Below are positions 1-6,750 of a stretch of DNA of 49,582 nt, one piece after another. The stretch is taken from positions 1 through 49,582 of the forward strand of contig CANTEO010000013.1 in NCBI GenBank assembly GCA_947652855.1, written 5' to 3'. How positions within the stretch are numbered: position 1 is the first letter of the stretch; each line of letters opens with the position of its first letter. This DNA is from an uncultured Roseburia sp. (GTDB lineage Bacteria; Bacillota; Clostridia; Lachnospirales; Lachnospiraceae). The notes under the pieces are model-generated. The model saw nothing but the letters and a program-made list of their open reading frames with translations. It ran no database searches and was not told the origin of the DNA. A program made the position numbers and the translations under genes.

Positions 1-93
1 ATCTGTAGTTATGCGCTTATCCTGGAACTATGCTAAAAGCAGGGATTTGTAGGCTTATGAAGAGATATAAAATTACAGGCTAAATATCCCTCC

Positions 94-115
94 AACCTTA
101 CAAAACCGTAAGGTT
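94..115. promoter_or_regulatory. Inverted-repeat operator upstream of the BceAB-type transporter
   Basis: AACCTTAC, six bases, then GTAAGGTT form a perfect 8-bp inverted repeat. A further GTAAG at 128-132 sits exactly 20 bp after GTAAG at 108-112, and TTAAGG follows at 139-144, so the region looks like a multi-site operator. A -10-like TATAGT lies at 165-170 without a good -35, as expected of an activated promoter. BceR-type response regulators bind inverted repeats of this general kind; the identity of the regulator is inferred, since no regulator gene is in view. Bases 1-90 show no recognisable gene; they could hold the 3' end of an upstream one. Confidence 0.55.
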
Positions 116-196
116 AGGAAAAGAAATGTAAGCCAAAGTTAAGGCAGGAGCTTTCTTTTTTTGATATAGTAAGAGCATCAAAGGAGGGAAACAGCT

Positions 197-964
197 ATGG
201 CAATGTTAGAAGTAAGGCATTTAAAGAAAATATACGCGACTCGTTTTGGAGGCAATAAAGTAGAGGCTCTGCGTGACGTGAATTTTACGGTGGAGCAGGG
301 TGAGTATGTGGCGATCATGGGGGAATCCGGGTCGGGAAAGACGACGCTTTTAAATCTGCTGGCTTCGGTGGACCGCCCGACGAGTGGGGAAATCCTCTTA
401 AATGGAAGCAACACGGTCTCAATTAAGGAGAATGACCTGGCGAGGTTCCGCAGGGAGCATCTGGGGTTCGTCTTTCAGGATTTCAATTTGCTCGACACGT
501 TGTCTTTGGAGGACAATATCTATCTGCCCTTAGTGCTGGCAGGAAAAAAGCACAGAGAGATGGAGCCGAAGCTAAAGGAGCTGGCGGGGAGGCTTGGCAT
601 TTCGGACTTACTGAAAAAATATCCCTATGAGGTTTCCGGCGGGCAAAAGCAGAGGGCTGCCATTGCGCGCGCGATGATTACGGAGCCGGACATAGTGCTT
701 GCAGACGAGCCGACCGGCGCGCTTGACTCCCGTTCGGCGGCCGGGCTTTTGGAGCTGTTTTCCGGCATCCACGCCAGCGGGCAGACGATCTTAATGGTGA
801 CCCACAGCATACGGGCGGCGAGCCATGCGGGAAGGGTGCTGTTTATCAAGGATGGGGAGCTGTACCATCAGATTTATCGTGGGAACCTGACCCATGACGG
901 GATGTACAAAAAAATATCGGACGCCTTAACGGTGCTTTTGTCAGGCGGTGATTTCAATGAATAG
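197..964 (+). CDS. BceA-type ABC transporter ATP-binding protein
   Basis: Cytoplasmic ATPase of a two-gene ABC transporter. Walker A (GESGSGKTT, residues ~42-50), signature (VSGGQKQRAAIARA) and Walker B (IVLADEPTGALD) are all intact, and the length of 255 aa is typical of the MacB/LolD/BceA group. The ATG at 197 follows AAGGAGGG at 180-187. It overlaps the start of the permease gene, so the two are translationally coupled. In the BceAB family such transporters move or sense cell-wall-active peptides such as bacitracin and lantibiotics and signal to a histidine kinase. The specific substrate cannot be read from sequence. Confidence 0.93.
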   Translation: MAMLEVRHLKKIYATRFGGNKVEALRDVNFTVEQGEYVAIMGESGSGKTTLLNLLASVDRPTSGEILLNGSNTVSIKENDLARFRREHLGFVFQDFNLLDTLSLEDNIYLPLVLAGKKHREMEPKLKELAGRLGISDLLKKYPYEVSGGQKQRAAIARAMITEPDIVLADEPTGALDSRSAAGLLELFSGIHASGQTILMVTHSIRAASHAGRVLFIKDGELYHQIYRGNLTHDGMYKKISDALTVLLSGGDFNE

Positions 965-3089
965 GACGCTTTATTTCTCATTGGCAAAAAATAATATCAA
1001 AAATAACCGAAACACCTTTTTTCCGTTTTTGCTGTCGTCCATTGCGATGATTGCGTTAAATTACATGATTTCCGCAATTTGCGTCAGCGTAAAGGAAAGC
1101 GAAGGGTTTTATGGAGACGCGACGCTGTACGTGGTGTTGAGCCTTGGCGTGTGGATTTGCGGCATTTTTGCGGTATGCGTCATTTTTTACGCCAACGCTT
1201 TTTTAATGAAGCAGCGGGCAAGGGAGCTTGGCCTGTATGGCATCCTTGGTATGGAAAAGCGCCATATCGCGAAGGTGCTGTTTTGGGAGATGTTGATTTT
1301 GGGCGTCGTCGGCATCCTGGCCGGGCTGTTTTTCGGCATCCTGTTTTCCAGGCTGATGTTTTTGCTGTTGTTAAAGCTAATGGGCCTTAACGCAGTGATT
1401 CCGTTTGGAATTCCGGTCTCTGCCGTGGTGCGGACGGTCCTGACGTTTGGACTGGCATTTGGCGTCAATGTTTTGCGAAACTGCATGAAAGCCCACTTTT
1501 TAAAGCCAATTGAGCTGCTTGGCAGTGGCAGGCAGGGAGAGCGGGAGCCAAAAGCGAGATGGCTTCAGGCGCTGCTTGCGGTGGCCTTCCTTGCAGTGGG
1601 GTATGTAATCTCAATTACGACGGAGAATCCAATCAAGGCATTTGGAATGTTTTTTGTAGCCGTGCTTTTTGTCATGGCGGGAACCTATCTGCTGTTCTTA
1701 AGCGGCAGCATTGCGATTTTAAAGCTGCTTAAGAAAAATAAGAACTTTTATTACCATAAGACGCACTTCATCAGCGTCTCTGGCATGATGTACCGCATGA
1801 AGCGGAATGCGGTTGGCCTCGCGAACATCTGCATATTGAGCACGGCGGCGCTGGTGGCCTTTTCCACAACGGTTTCCTTATATGCCGGCGTAGACGATTT
1901 CCTAAAGGCGTCTTATCCCAAAGACGTAATTACGACGTATTATTATGACACGGAGAGCGGAATTGAGAAAAAAGCGCAAATCGGGGAAGACACAGAGGGG
2001 AGATTCGATGAGGGGAAAGTGGAGCGGACGGTTCTTGCCCATGCAGAGCGGCATGGCGTTACGGTAAAGGATGCAGTTTTATATTACAGTATGTTTTTTA
2101 CCATGAGGGAAACGGAGCGGAACGCATTTGAGCCGGAGCTGCGGCGTGAGAGCATAGAGGATTCTGTGATGACAAAAGTAATCAGCATGGAGGATTACAG
2201 CAGGAACCTGACGGAAGAGGAGAGGCTTGCGCCGCTTTCCGAGGGGCAGGTGTATGCGTATGACACAGAAGGAGAGCTTTCGGATGGAGATGAGATCTTG
2301 TTCTGCGGCATGGAATATCAGGTGAAGCTTTTGCCGGAGCAATGGATTGAGGGAGAAGGGGAGCAGGCAGAGCTGCTCCAGGGATACTCTTCGCTAGAGC
2401 GGGAATTCCGCTGTATGCTGTTGTTTCTTCCTGACAGGCAGGCTCTGGAGGGGCTGGCGGATCGCCGGAATGCGGAGAAAGGGCGGGAGGAGTGGAGCTC
2501 GCTGCGGCAGCTGGAATGTAGATATTTATTTGATGTAGACGGAAAAGAAGGAGACATTACAGAATTTTGCGGCTCCCTAAGGGATGCATTGAATGAGGCG
2601 GATATCCCGCACGTGGCAAGGGTAGGGGATGTGTTTACGGATCGGGGATATTATGACGGGATGTGCGCGGGCCTCTTGTTTGTCGGCCTGTTCGCCGGCG
2701 TGATTTTCCTGATGGCGACCGCCTTGATTATTTACTACAAGCAGGTGTCGGAAGGATATGAGGACAGGGAGCGCTTTCAAATTCTGCAAAAGGTGGGAAT
2801 GGATCAAAAGGAGGTCAAGAAAATCATTACTACGCAGATTCTGCAGGTGTTTTTCCTTCCCCTTGCGCTCGCATCCGTCCATATCGCGTTTGCGTTTCCG
2901 ATTATCCGCAGGCTGCTTTCCATCATGGGATTGATGAATGTCAATTTGTTTATTGGATGCACGGCGGGCAGCATTTTGGTGTTCACGCTCGTCTATGGGA
3001 TCGTCTATTATCTGACGGCGCGCACGTATTATAGAATTGTCTATCAGAAGGACTTGCGCATCCAGATATGGGGGCAGCCTTCCTCATAG
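948..3089 (+). CDS. BceB-type FtsX-like ABC transporter permease
   Basis: Membrane partner of the preceding ATPase, 713 aa. It has an N-terminal membrane segment, an FtsX-like block of three helices (residues ~55-170), more helices to ~320, a large polar extracytoplasmic region (~325-600) and three C-terminal helices. This is the BceB layout, in which the big external domain senses peptide antibiotics. The start is either GTG 948 or ATG 957 (MNRTLYFSLA); the latter looks more natural, and both overlap the end of the ATPase gene. The 3' end overlaps the convergent GNAT gene by 46 bp. No kinase or response regulator follows. Confidence 0.9.
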   Translation: MISMNRTLYFSLAKNNIKNNRNTFFPFLLSSIAMIALNYMISAICVSVKESEGFYGDATLYVVLSLGVWICGIFAVCVIFYANAFLMKQRARELGLYGILGMEKRHIAKVLFWEMLILGVVGILAGLFFGILFSRLMFLLLLKLMGLNAVIPFGIPVSAVVRTVLTFGLAFGVNVLRNCMKAHFLKPIELLGSGRQGEREPKARWLQALLAVAFLAVGYVISITTENPIKAFGMFFVAVLFVMAGTYLLFLSGSIAILKLLKKNKNFYYHKTHFISVSGMMYRMKRNAVGLANICILSTAALVAFSTTVSLYAGVDDFLKASYPKDVITTYYYDTESGIEKKAQIGEDTEGRFDEGKVERTVLAHAERHGVTVKDAVLYYSMFFTMRETERNAFEPELRRESIEDSVMTKVISMEDYSRNLTEEERLAPLSEGQVYAYDTEGELSDGDEILFCGMEYQVKLLPEQWIEGEGEQAELLQGYSSLEREFRCMLLFLPDRQALEGLADRRNAEKGREEWSSLRQLECRYLFDVDGKEGDITEFCGSLRDALNEADIPHVARVGDVFTDRGYYDGMCAGLLFVGLFAGVIFLMATALIIYYKQVSEGYEDRERFQILQKVGMDQKEVKKIITTQILQVFFLPLALASVHIAFAFPIIRRLLSIMGLMNVNLFIGCTAGSILVFTLVYGIVYYLTARTYYRIVYQKDLRIQIWGQPSS

Positions 3090-3505
3090 TCCATTTCCCC
3101 GTATGCCTGGTAGCCTTGTTTTTCATAGAATTCCCTGGCCCGGCATTGTGCGTGGAGGATGGCAGATGCAGTCCCCATTTTGGCGATTTCCATTTCTGCA
3201 AGGCGTAGGAGGAGTGAGCCGACGCTTTGCCCGCGATATTGTTTTTTGACGGCGATCCGTCCAATCGCGAGGCAATCCGCCGGCTCGCTTTTTGCTTTTG
3301 GGATCCCTTCGTGCGCCTCCTGATGTGGAGAAATGCGGTAAATGCGGCATACGGCGACAGGAGAGCCGCCGTCGAACAGGACGATGTGCCTGGCCGTTTT
3401 GTCGGTCTCGTCAAATTCCTGGGAAAATCCCTGCTCCTCAATGAATACTTCTGTTCGGATGCGCGCCGCCTCAACGGGCAGCGCGTCAAAAATTTTATGC
3501 TCCAT
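3044..3505 (-). CDS. GNAT family N-acetyltransferase
   Basis: A 153-aa single-domain acetyltransferase. The acetyl-CoA-binding motif A is visible as IGRIAVKKQYRGQSVGSLLL (residues ~95-115), followed by the usual FYEKQGYQ near the C-terminus. The N-terminal RTEVFIEEQGF is typical of the YitI/ElaA-like subgroup. The substrate is unknown. It runs against the BceB gene and overlaps its last 46 bp, so the two 3' ends share coding sequence on both strands. The minus-strand start ATG is at 3505, preceded by GGAGGCTTT. Confidence 0.88.
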   Translation of the reverse strand: MEHKIFDALPVEAARIRTEVFIEEQGFSQEFDETDKTARHIVLFDGGSPVAVCRIYRISPHQEAHEGIPKAKSEPADCLAIGRIAVKKQYRGQSVGSLLLRLAEMEIAKMGTASAILHAQCRAREFYEKQGYQAYGEMDYEEGCPHIWMRKSF

Positions 3506-3750
3506 AAAGCCTCCGTTCGCATTGCTCTTTGATTTTTTTTTGGTCTGTTTTTGTCATTATATCAGACATGACGGCGAAACGCAATTTAGCGCAGGAAGAA
3601 TAGAATTTTGCCTGAACAGAAATAATAGAAAGGCGCCGCTTCAAAAAATAATCCGCTGAATTTTAAAAAATAAATAAAATTGGGTTGTTTTGTATTCTGT
3701 ATGTTTTATCTGTGTGTTGTTATGATTTTTTCATGTGGAGGTAAAAATAT

Positions 3751-4086
3751 ATGGATAATTACAGAAAAGAAGCGAATTTGCAGATTGGGAAACGGCTTAG
3801 GGAGGCCAGGAACAACCTTGGGCGCACGCAGGCGGAAATTGCCGCGCAGCTTAAGGTTTCGGAGGAGCATTACCGAAAATATGAATCTGGCGCGACGGGC
3901 CTGTCTGCGGATAAGCTGCTGACGCTGCATCATGAATATGGGATGGATCCCACTTACCTAATCACTGGGGGATGCTTAAAGAATGATTTTGACGTGGATT
4001 ATTATATAGCAAACTGCAATAAGGAGCAGAAGGACGCGTTTGTGGACCGGGTGCTGGCTTATATGTCGCGGATATTAAAGAGGTAG
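3751..4086 (+). CDS. Small XRE-family HTH transcriptional regulator
   Basis: A 111-aa protein with an N-terminal helix-turn-helix: IGKRLREARNNLGRTQAEIA, then LKVSEEHYRKYESGATGLSADKLL (residues ~8-60). This is the Cro/C1 XRE pattern. The C-terminal ~45 residues are acidic/aromatic and may mediate dimerisation or ligand response. A strong GGAGGT lies 10 bp before the ATG. It stands alone between convergent and divergent neighbours, so its targets cannot be guessed. The 245-bp upstream region (3506-3750) is AT-rich and presumably holds its promoter; no clean -35/-10 pair was identified there. Confidence 0.88.
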   Translation: MDNYRKEANLQIGKRLREARNNLGRTQAEIAAQLKVSEEHYRKYESGATGLSADKLLTLHHEYGMDPTYLITGGCLKNDFDVDYYIANCNKEQKDAFVDRVLAYMSRILKR

Positions 4087-4099
4087 CGGCAAAAGAAAG

Positions 4100-4151
4100 G
4101 CGCCGTCGCAGGGAGGATTTGATCAATCTGCCTGCGGCGGCGCTTGTTTTT
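4100..4151. terminator. Bidirectional terminator between HTH gene and anti-sigma gene
   Basis: GCGCCGTCGCAGG pairs with CCTGCGGCGGCGC around a loop carrying GATTTGATCAATC, followed by TTGTTTTT on the plus strand and preceded by A-rich sequence for the minus strand. It lies between two convergent genes, as expected. Confidence 0.8.
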
Positions 4152-4221
4152 CGTTTCGTATGATGCGGATGGCATTGCCTGGCTTTTGAATGCATTTACC
4201 GTGTCAGGGGGCGGTTCCTTT

Positions 4222-5388
4222 TTATTTTGGCTGGATTTCGTTTGGCTTATAGATGATAAACGTAACGGAGCCGTCCTCATTTAATGTGTAGGCGGAAATC
4301 AAAAGCGAGCTTAGGGAGTCTTCATAGCTGTATCCGTCTATGACCGTCGTGCCTGGCTTTTTTTCAGGGAACAGGCTGTCGATGTCAGTGCTTTTAGACC
4401 CGCTTCCTTCTTCAAGCTGATAGGAAAATTCCAGATTGCCATTTTCCCCTGGCATGGCGGTTTGACGGCTTTTTTCAATGGGCGTGGCGCGCTCTGGAAG
4501 GTTTTCTGGCGTGATCGTTTCCATGAAAGCCTCCACTTCTCGGTCAAGGTCCGTTGGCTCATCTTTCGGCTCGTCTGCGTTTTGTCCCTCATCAATTTGT
4601 TTCAAATATTCCGCAGCCTTATCTGGATCTGCTTTTTTCGGATCCAGCGGAAGGGAGAACAGGGCGTTTAGCCCGTCAAAATCCTCATTTCTTGCAATAT
4701 GGCCTGTCGCCTCGTCAAATGTGTAGGCTTCGCTGTTGTAAAAGGATCCTTCCAAGACGCAGAAGTAGAGGCTGCGGTCGGCAAAATACTCAATGTTGTC
4801 ACAGTCCAGGATGTGGTAGAGGATGCCATCCTTCTCCATTGCAATACACGTTCCCTGAAAGGTGAAGGCGTTATAAAAGGCCGGGTTCAGCCCCTCAATC
4901 AGCGGGGACGCGAAAAAGGCGCTGTAGGAGTCGTCCGAAGTGGAGGGCATTGGCGACATATCGGATTTCTCAATCGCCATGACGGCATAGGTGCGGTCGT
5001 CATGCACTTCATTTCCGTCGGAGACCAAAAATTCTGAGATGGACTTCCCGGAAACCATGCCCATAAGCGTGACGTCATACCCGCCATAGCTTTGCGTTTC
5101 GTTGATGGAGACGGCGTCCTTGCTTTTGAATGCGGCGGCCAGCTTGGGGTCTTTTATCTCTTCTGCGATATGCTCCAGGAGCAAAAATTTGCGCGCGGCG
5201 TAAATCGTGAGGGAGCCTATGCCAAGGATCAGCGCCGCGGACAGGGCGGCGGCGGCCATCGTCTTTAATCTTTTCTGTTTCATTTGGTGTGCCTCCTTTG
5301 CTTTTGATAAGATGTTCTGGTTCACCCAGAAATCGGGCTTTTCGGTTGGAGTAAGGGCTTGTTTTAAAATATCGTCAATGTTTTTCAT
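4222..5388 (-). CDS. Membrane anti-sigma factor (ECF partner, DUF4179-like)
   Basis: A 388-aa protein: short cytoplasmic N-terminus (MKNIDDILKQAL, residues 1-40), one transmembrane helix (~residues 43-63) and a long extracytoplasmic region rich in acidic residues and beta-forming stretches. A single-pass protein encoded directly after an ECF sigma gene, with 14 bp overlap, fits a transmembrane anti-sigma factor of the DUF4179/RsgI-like kind that holds the sigma at the membrane until an envelope signal arrives. No zinc-binding HxxxCxxC motif is visible in the cytoplasmic part, so it is not a ZAS-type anti-sigma. Function rests mostly on context. Confidence 0.75.
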   Translation of the reverse strand: MKNIDDILKQALTPTEKPDFWVNQNILSKAKEAHQMKQKRLKTMAAAALSAALILGIGSLTIYAARKFLLLEHIAEEIKDPKLAAAFKSKDAVSINETQSYGGYDVTLMGMVSGKSISEFLVSDGNEVHDDRTYAVMAIEKSDMSPMPSTSDDSYSAFFASPLIEGLNPAFYNAFTFQGTCIAMEKDGILYHILDCDNIEYFADRSLYFCVLEGSFYNSEAYTFDEATGHIARNEDFDGLNALFSLPLDPKKADPDKAAEYLKQIDEGQNADEPKDEPTDLDREVEAFMETITPENLPERATPIEKSRQTAMPGENGNLEFSYQLEEGSGSKSTDIDSLFPEKKPGTTVIDGYSYEDSLSSLLISAYTLNEDGSVTFIIYKPNEIQPK

Positions 5389-5908
5389 CTAAAACAACCT
5401 CCAGTTCTTTTTCTAATGCTTTCCTTGCCTGATGCAGCCTGCTTTTCACCGTGCCGACAGGGATTTTCATGACGGCTGCAATCTCCGCCAGCGGCAAATC
5501 CTCCATATAATGCAGAAGCGTTGGGATCTTTAAGCGTTCCGGCAGGCGGTTGACGGCCTGACGCACGAGAAGCGCCTCTTCTTTTTTCAGGACTTCATGC
5601 TCTAAGGCTTGGCCGCCTAAGTCAAATGGCGCCTCTGGCATTTGGCCGTCTATGGCCTGGATGTCCGCGATCCGTTTTCTCCAGGCGGCTTTTCTCCGCT
5701 TGTTTTTCCAGATGCGCAGCGCAATGGACAGCAGATAGCTTTTGGGGTTTTTTTCATAGTCTATGCTGCCCGATTTCTCAATCGCCTTCAAAAAGGTATC
5801 CTGATATAAATCCTCGGCCTCCTGCAGGCAGCGCGTTAAGTGTCGGCAGAAGGAATAAATGTCTGTTCCATATGCCTGAATGCAGGCTTCCAGTTCTGTT
5901 TTTGTCAT
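5375..5908 (-). CDS. ECF-type RNA polymerase sigma factor
   Basis: About 177 aa. Region 2 (YGTDIYSFCRHLTRCLQEAE, then DLYQDTFLKA) and region 4 (LPLAEIAAVMKIPVGTVKSR, with LHQARKAL) are clear, with no sigma-1 or sigma-3 domains, which defines an ECF (group 4) sigma. The ATG at 5908 is preferred over an in-frame GTG at 5917, because GGAG at 5920-5923 is well spaced only for the ATG. It is coupled to the anti-sigma gene by a 14-bp overlap. A perfect 14-bp palindrome (ATAAGACGTCTTAT, 5935-5948) lies just upstream and may be an operator or part of an autoregulated promoter. Confidence 0.92.
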   Translation of the reverse strand: MTKTELEACIQAYGTDIYSFCRHLTRCLQEAEDLYQDTFLKAIEKSGSIDYEKNPKSYLLSIALRIWKNKRRKAAWRKRIADIQAIDGQMPEAPFDLGGQALEHEVLKKEEALLVRQAVNRLPERLKIPTLLHYMEDLPLAEIAAVMKIPVGTVKSRLHQARKALEKELEVVLDEKH

Positions 5909-5934
5909 TTGGCGCACGCTCCATTGCTGTTTTG

Positions 5935-5948
5935 ATAAGACGTCTTAT
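5935..5948. promoter_or_regulatory. 14-bp perfect palindrome upstream of the ECF sigma gene
   Basis: ATAAGACGTCTTAT reads identically on both strands and lies 27-40 bp before the sigma start codon, in or near the 5' UTR. It could be a dimeric repressor site; no regulator is identified. Confidence 0.4.
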
Positions 5949-6056
5949 GTTTGCCCTTCACTGATACATTGTAACAACTTTTGCCCCGGTTTGCATTTTT
6001 TGTAAAAAGCATCGTTTTTTTTGTCTTTTGCCAGGAAACGGCCTGGAATTTGCCTG

Positions 6057-6088
6057 TTTACAAAGGTCAGGTTGTGTGATAATATAAT
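6057..6088 (+). promoter_or_regulatory. Probable sigma-A promoter of rpsO
   Basis: TTTACA (6057-6062) is followed by TGTGATAAT (-10 GATAAT 6078-6083, extended -10) and an overlapping TATAAT (6083-6088). Spacing to the two -10 options is 15 or 20 bp, so the exact elements are uncertain, but this is the only promoter-like stretch before rpsO. Confidence 0.5.
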
Positions 6089-6091
6089 TGG

Positions 6092-6178
6092 GTATGAGTT
6101 CAGCCCATATTCGGATGAAGGACGCTCCGACCTTCTTCTGAGTATCCTGGCAGTTTGGGCGGTAAAAATAATTAGGAG
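6092..6178 (+). promoter_or_regulatory. Candidate S15 autoregulatory leader
   Basis: The rpsO 5' UTR folds into a closed junction: GCCCA (6103 region) pairs with TGGGC (6156-6162 region), enclosing GGAT/ATCC and a GAAGG-loop-CCTTC hairpin. Ribosomal protein S15 represses its own mRNA through structured leaders in several phyla, often three-way junctions. The assignment rests on hand folding and location only. Confidence 0.4.
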
Positions 6179-6186
6179 GATTTCAA

Positions 6187-6453
6187 ATGATAGCAAAGGA
6201 AAAGAAGCAGAACATTATTGCAGAGTACGGCAGGACGCCGGAGGACACAGGCTCACCGGAAGTTCAGGTGGCGATCTTGACGGCGAGGATTCAGGAGCTG
6301 ACGGAACATTTGAAAGTGAACCCGAAGGATCACCATTCCAGAAGGGGGCTTTTGAAGATGGTTGGGCAGAGGCGCAGGATGCTGGCGTACTTAAAGAAAA
6401 AGGACATCGAAAGGTACCGTGCCTTGATTGAGCGTTTGGGAATCAGAAAGTAA
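6187..6453 (+). CDS. rpsO: 30S ribosomal protein S15
   Basis: 88 aa, the standard length. Hallmark stretches include TPEDTGSPEVQVAILTARI, then HHSRRGLLKMVGQRRRMLAYL and the C-terminal YRALIERLGIRK. S15 binds 16S rRNA helices 20-22 early in assembly of the small-subunit platform. AGGAGG lies 7 bp before the ATG. As in many bacteria, rpsO immediately precedes pnp. A terminator-like hairpin between them suggests partial uncoupling of the two genes. Confidence 0.98.
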   Translation: MIAKEKKQNIIAEYGRTPEDTGSPEVQVAILTARIQELTEHLKVNPKDHHSRRGLLKMVGQRRRMLAYLKKKDIERYRALIERLGIRK

Positions 6454-6467
6454 CGAGGCCATAAAAT

Positions 6468-6496
6468 AGAGCGGGGTTATGCACCGCTCTAATTTT
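6468..6496 (+). terminator. rpsO terminator
   Basis: AGAGCGG, nine bases, CCGCTCT, then AATTTT. It is a short GC-rich hairpin with a modest U-run, so read-through into pnp is likely. Confidence 0.65.
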
Positions 6497-6616
6497 GTGA
6501 CATAGGGCGCTTTTTAGGGCGTCCGGCGCGCGGGGAGGCGGCTGCTTGCGCAGCCCATGCCCCGGCGTATGCTTTAGGCGTGTTTTTTGAAAAATTGGGT
6601 TGGGGACTGAGAGAAT

Positions 6617-6720
6617 GGCAGAAGACGGCTCCCGAGACCACTGATATGCGCATTGTCCCTGCCTGCGCAGCCGTCGTTTTATGGAGAGCGCCTATATCAG
6701 TAGTTTCGGAAGCTTCTGCC
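6617..6720 (+). promoter_or_regulatory. Long structured leader of pnp
   Basis: GGCAGAAG (6617-6624) pairs with CTTCTGCC (6713-6720), and inside it CCGAGACCACTGATAT pairs with ATATCAGTAGTTTCGG with one mismatch and one G-U, giving a hairpin of over 20 bp. GACGGCT (6624-6630) can alternatively pair with AGCCGTC (6669-6675), so two folds compete. Another GC hairpin (GGCTGC-TTGC-GCAGCC) lies near 6539. The RBS begins at 6736. In E. coli a double-stranded pnp leader is cut by RNase III and then trimmed by PNPase itself to switch the gene off; a similar loop is inferred here. Confidence 0.55.
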
Positions 6721-6750
6721 GTTAAGCAGAAAAATAAAAAGGAGAAAGAT

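Noticed and set aside
2983..3522. 179-aa minus-strand ORF over the GNAT gene
   Set aside because: Arg/Ser-rich shadow of the GNAT gene in another frame without family features.
6580..6750. In-frame upstream extension of pnp
   Set aside because: It lies in the hairpin leader and lacks an RBS; the conserved PNPase N-terminus begins at 6751 behind AAAAAGGAGA.
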